A stretch of DNA of 25,148 nucleotides, from assembly GCA_005889285.1 (NCBI GenBank), contig VBFF01000040.1, positions 1 through 25,148 on the forward strand, written 5' to 3'. Every line of letters starts with the position of its first letter. The stretch's first letter is position 1. The translations under genes were made by a program, and so were the position numbers. This document shows, in pieces, positions 23,429 through 25,148 of this stretch. Origin of the DNA: Chloroflexota bacterium. GTDB lineage: Bacteria > Chloroflexota > Dormibacteria > CF-121. The notes under the pieces were generated by a model, which searched no databases, had not been told where the DNA came from, and was given only the letters and a program-made list of their open reading frames with translations.

Positions 23429-23431
23429 GCG

Positions 23432-23923
23432 TCACCGGTAGTTGATGAACTGCAGCGGGACTGCTGTCTCGCTCGCCTTGAGGGCCGTGATCACCTGCTG
23501 GAGCAGGTCTTTCTCGCGGCTCGATACCCGAATGGTGTCGCCCTGGATGCGCGGCTGCACCTTGGGTGACACCTGCTTGATCTGTTTGACGAGGTTGCGA
23601 GCCAGCTCGTCGTCGATCCCCTGCTGCAGCTCGAGCGTCTGGCGCACATTGCCCTTCGCCGCCGGTTCGATCGGGCCGGGCTTGAGGATCTTCAGGGAGA
23701 GCTGACGTTTGACCAGCTTGCTCTGCAACACGTCGACCATCGCCTTCAGCTTGAAGTCGCTGGGGCCGTTCAGCGTAATCTCGTTTTCCCCGAGATCGAT
23801 CGAGGCACCGGTGTCCTTGAAGTCGTAGCGGGTCACGATCTCCCGCTGCGCCTGGTTCACCGCGTTGACCAGCTCCTGCCGGTCGAACTGCGAGACCACG
23901 TCGAACGAATAGTCCTGAGCCAT
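23432..23923 (-). CDS. yajQ: YajQ-family nucleotide-binding protein (UPF0234)
   Basis: A 163-residue member of the YajQ/UPF0234 family, whose members bind nucleotides; a Xanthomonas homologue binds cyclic di-GMP. It covers the whole family from MAQDYSFDVVSQFDRQELVN and REIVTRYDFKDTGASIDLGE through SKLVKRQLSLKIL and ARNLVKQIKQVSPKVQPRIQ to the conserved VRVSS-like IRVSSREKDLLQ and the PLQFINYR end. Length is typical. The ATG at 23923 lies 54 bases after ftsK, and pncC follows after three bases, so yajQ-pncC may be one unit. The biological role in this lineage is unknown. Confidence 0.95.
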   Translation of the reverse strand: MAQDYSFDVVSQFDRQELVNAVNQAQREIVTRYDFKDTGASIDLGENEITLNGPSDFKLKAMVDVLQSKLVKRQLSLKILKPGPIEPAAKGNVRQTLELQQGIDDELARNLVKQIKQVSPKVQPRIQGDTIRVSSREKDLLQQVITALKASETAVPLQFINYR

Positions 23924-23977
23924 TACTTGGGGCCTATGCTAACCCGGCCGTTTGACAGCTGTCTGTCGTGACTTTCC

Positions 23978-25148
23978 TCACGCGTTGGCGTCGTCGAGGT
24001 CCTTGACCAGCTCATCCACCTCGAGCAAGTTCATCAGCACCTCGCGGGACTTGCTGCCCTCGTAAGGACCGATCACCCGCTGATCGGCCAGCTGGTCGAC
24101 GATGCGGGCCGCCCGGGTGTAGCCGACGTTGAGCTTGCGCTGGAGGAGAGAGACCGAGGCGCGGCCCTCGGTGGCGACCACGTGCGCGCCCTTGGCGAAG
24201 AGCGGATCGCGCTTCATGCCTTCTTTGACCCAGGAGACGGTCGCCTCGACGTTGAAGATCTCCTCCTGGTACTGCGGCTTGCCCTGGGCCTTCCAGAAGT
24301 CGATGATCGCCTTCATCTCGCGGTCCGAAACGAAGACGCCCTGCAAGCGGGTGGCCCTGCCCGCCTCGACCGGGAGGTAGAGCATGTCGCCGCGTCCGAG
24401 CAGCTTCTCCGCGCCGGTCTCGTCCAGGATGACGCGCGAGTCGATGCTGGAGCTGACGGCGAAGGCGATCCGCGAGGGGATGTTGGCCTTGATCAGGCCG
24501 GTGATGATATCGGCTGAGGGGCGCTGGGTCGCGACCAGGAGGTGGATGCCGACGGCACGGGCCAGCTGGGCGATGCGGCAAATCAGCTCCTCGATCTCCC
24601 CCGCCGCCACCATCATCAGGTCGGCGAGCTCGTCGATAACGATCACGATGTACGGCAGTGGATTCAATCCCATGTCCGGAGCCTTGCCATTGAAGTCGGC
24701 GATGTTGCGCACCGTGTGACTGGCGAACAGCTTGTAGCGCGTCTCCATCTCGGCGACGGCCCAGCGCAAGGCCGACGTCGCGTGATCCGACTCCGTCACC
24801 ACCGGCACCAGCAGGTGGGGCATGTCCTGGAACATCGAAAACTCGACGCGCTTGGGATCGATCAGGATGTACTTCAGCTCTTCTGGGCTGGCCTGGAAGA
24901 GCATGCCGGCGATCAGGGCGTTGATGCATACGCTCTTTCCCGACCCGGTCGCGCCCGCGATCAGGAGATGCGGCATGCGGGTCAGGTCGCCGACCACGGT
25001 GTTCCCGGAGACATCGGTTCCGATGGCGAGCGACAACAGTGTCTTGTCGTTCTGGAAGGTCGGGGTCTGGATGATCTCTCGAAGGGTGACCAGGCTGGTC
25101 GCCTTGTTGGGCACCTCGATGCCGAGCGCCGGCTTGCCGGGGATCGGC
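23978..25148 (-). CDS. ftsK: FtsK/SpoIIIE DNA translocase, C-terminal part (start outside window)
   Basis: FtsK pumps chromosomal DNA through the division septum and activates XerCD recombination. The frame is open from the window edge, giving about 389 C-terminal residues. The window begins inside the motor, upstream of Walker A, at IPGKPALGIEVPNK. Walker A GATGSGKSVCINALI, EFSMFQDMPHLLVPVVTES, Walker B YIVIVIDELADLMM and HLLVATQRPSADIITGLIKA follow, with IPSRIAFAVSSSIDSRVILD and the hexamer-core end. The C-terminal winged-helix gamma domain (LLQRKLNVGYTRAARIVDQL, then GPYEGSKSREVL) recognises polar guiding sequences. The N-terminal membrane domain is beyond the window. Whether it is FtsK or a sporulation-type SpoIIIE cannot be told apart here. 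Confidence 0.96.
   Translation of the reverse strand, partial: PIPGKPALGIEVPNKATSLVTLREIIQTPTFQNDKTLLSLAIGTDVSGNTVVGDLTRMPHLLIAGATGSGKSVCINALIAGMLFQASPEELKYILIDPKRVEFSMFQDMPHLLVPVVTESDHATSALRWAVAEMETRYKLFASHTVRNIADFNGKAPDMGLNPLPYIVIVIDELADLMMVAAGEIEELICRIAQLARAVGIHLLVATQRPSADIITGLIKANIPSRIAFAVSSSIDSRVILDETGAEKLLGRGDMLYLPVEAGRATRLQGVFVSDREMKAIIDFWKAQGKPQYQEEIFNVEATVSWVKEGMKRDPLFAKGAHVVATEGRASVSLLQRKLNVGYTRAARIVDQLADQRVIGPYEGSKSREVLMNLLEVDELVKDLDDANA

Noticed and set aside
23954..23963. GACAGCTGTC palindrome between ftsK and yajQ
   Set aside because: It is short, has no convincing promoter context, and such palindromes are expected by chance over 25 kb.
1..25148. tRNA, rRNA, insertion sequence or prophage features
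   Set aside because: No cloverleaf-like segment, transposase, terminal repeats or phage genes were seen; the tyrosine recombinase alone does not justify a mobile element.

Overview
The window is a dense, GC-rich bacterial chromosome segment with almost no intergenic space. It carries core genome-maintenance genes and shows no plasmid, phage, CRISPR, rRNA or tRNA signature. The gene set (spoVS, rny, ymdB-type phosphodiesterase, lexA beside a LysM protein, LexA sites of the CGAAC-N4-GTTCG type, several apparently leaderless genes) fits a Gram-positive-related lineage (Terrabacteria). Chloroflexota or Candidatus Dormibacterota is my best guess; this is inferred from gene content and style, not from a database search.

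Layout. 1-1914 (minus): a tyrosine recombinase followed by the 5' part of aconitase acnA, cut by the window edge. 1966-3834: a PadR regulator with its own operator-promoter, convergent with an AAA/STAND-type ATPase. 3860-7243: accessory genes, namely a lipoprotein, a small zincin-like protein translationally coupled to a three-helix membrane protein, and a multi-pass membrane protein with a GAF-like soluble part coupled to a one-helix protein. 7361-9118: an SOS control region, with lexA on the plus strand and a LysM membrane protein plus a Nudix hydrolase on the minus strand, separated by four LexA-like sites. 9128-17371 (minus): a probable operon spoVS-miaB-mutS-mutL-miaA-hflX, in which mutL and hflX each carry a frameshift. 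17376-19571: ymdB, a uracil-DNA-glycosylase-like gene on the plus strand and a DUF4259-like gene. 19631-25148 (minus): ftsK (partial), yajQ, pncC (cinA C-terminal domain), recA-recX and rny.

How it fits together. Read from the right end, the order ftsK, pncC, recA, recX, rny, ymdB, spoVS, miaB, mutS, mutL, miaA, hflX, lexA, LysM protein, acnA closely follows the gene order known from Bacillus subtilis (spoIIIE ... citB) and, for a subset, Mycobacterium (ftsK ... lexA-Rv2719c). The block joins chromosome segregation, recombination, mismatch repair, SOS control, tRNA A37 modification and RNA decay. By position, architecture and LexA sites, the LysM gene next to lexA is the likely SOS cell-division inhibitor (YneA/Rv2719c/DivS-like). 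The two accessory stretches (about 2.0-7.2 kb and 18.2-19.6 kb) look like lineage-specific insertions into this conserved backbone.
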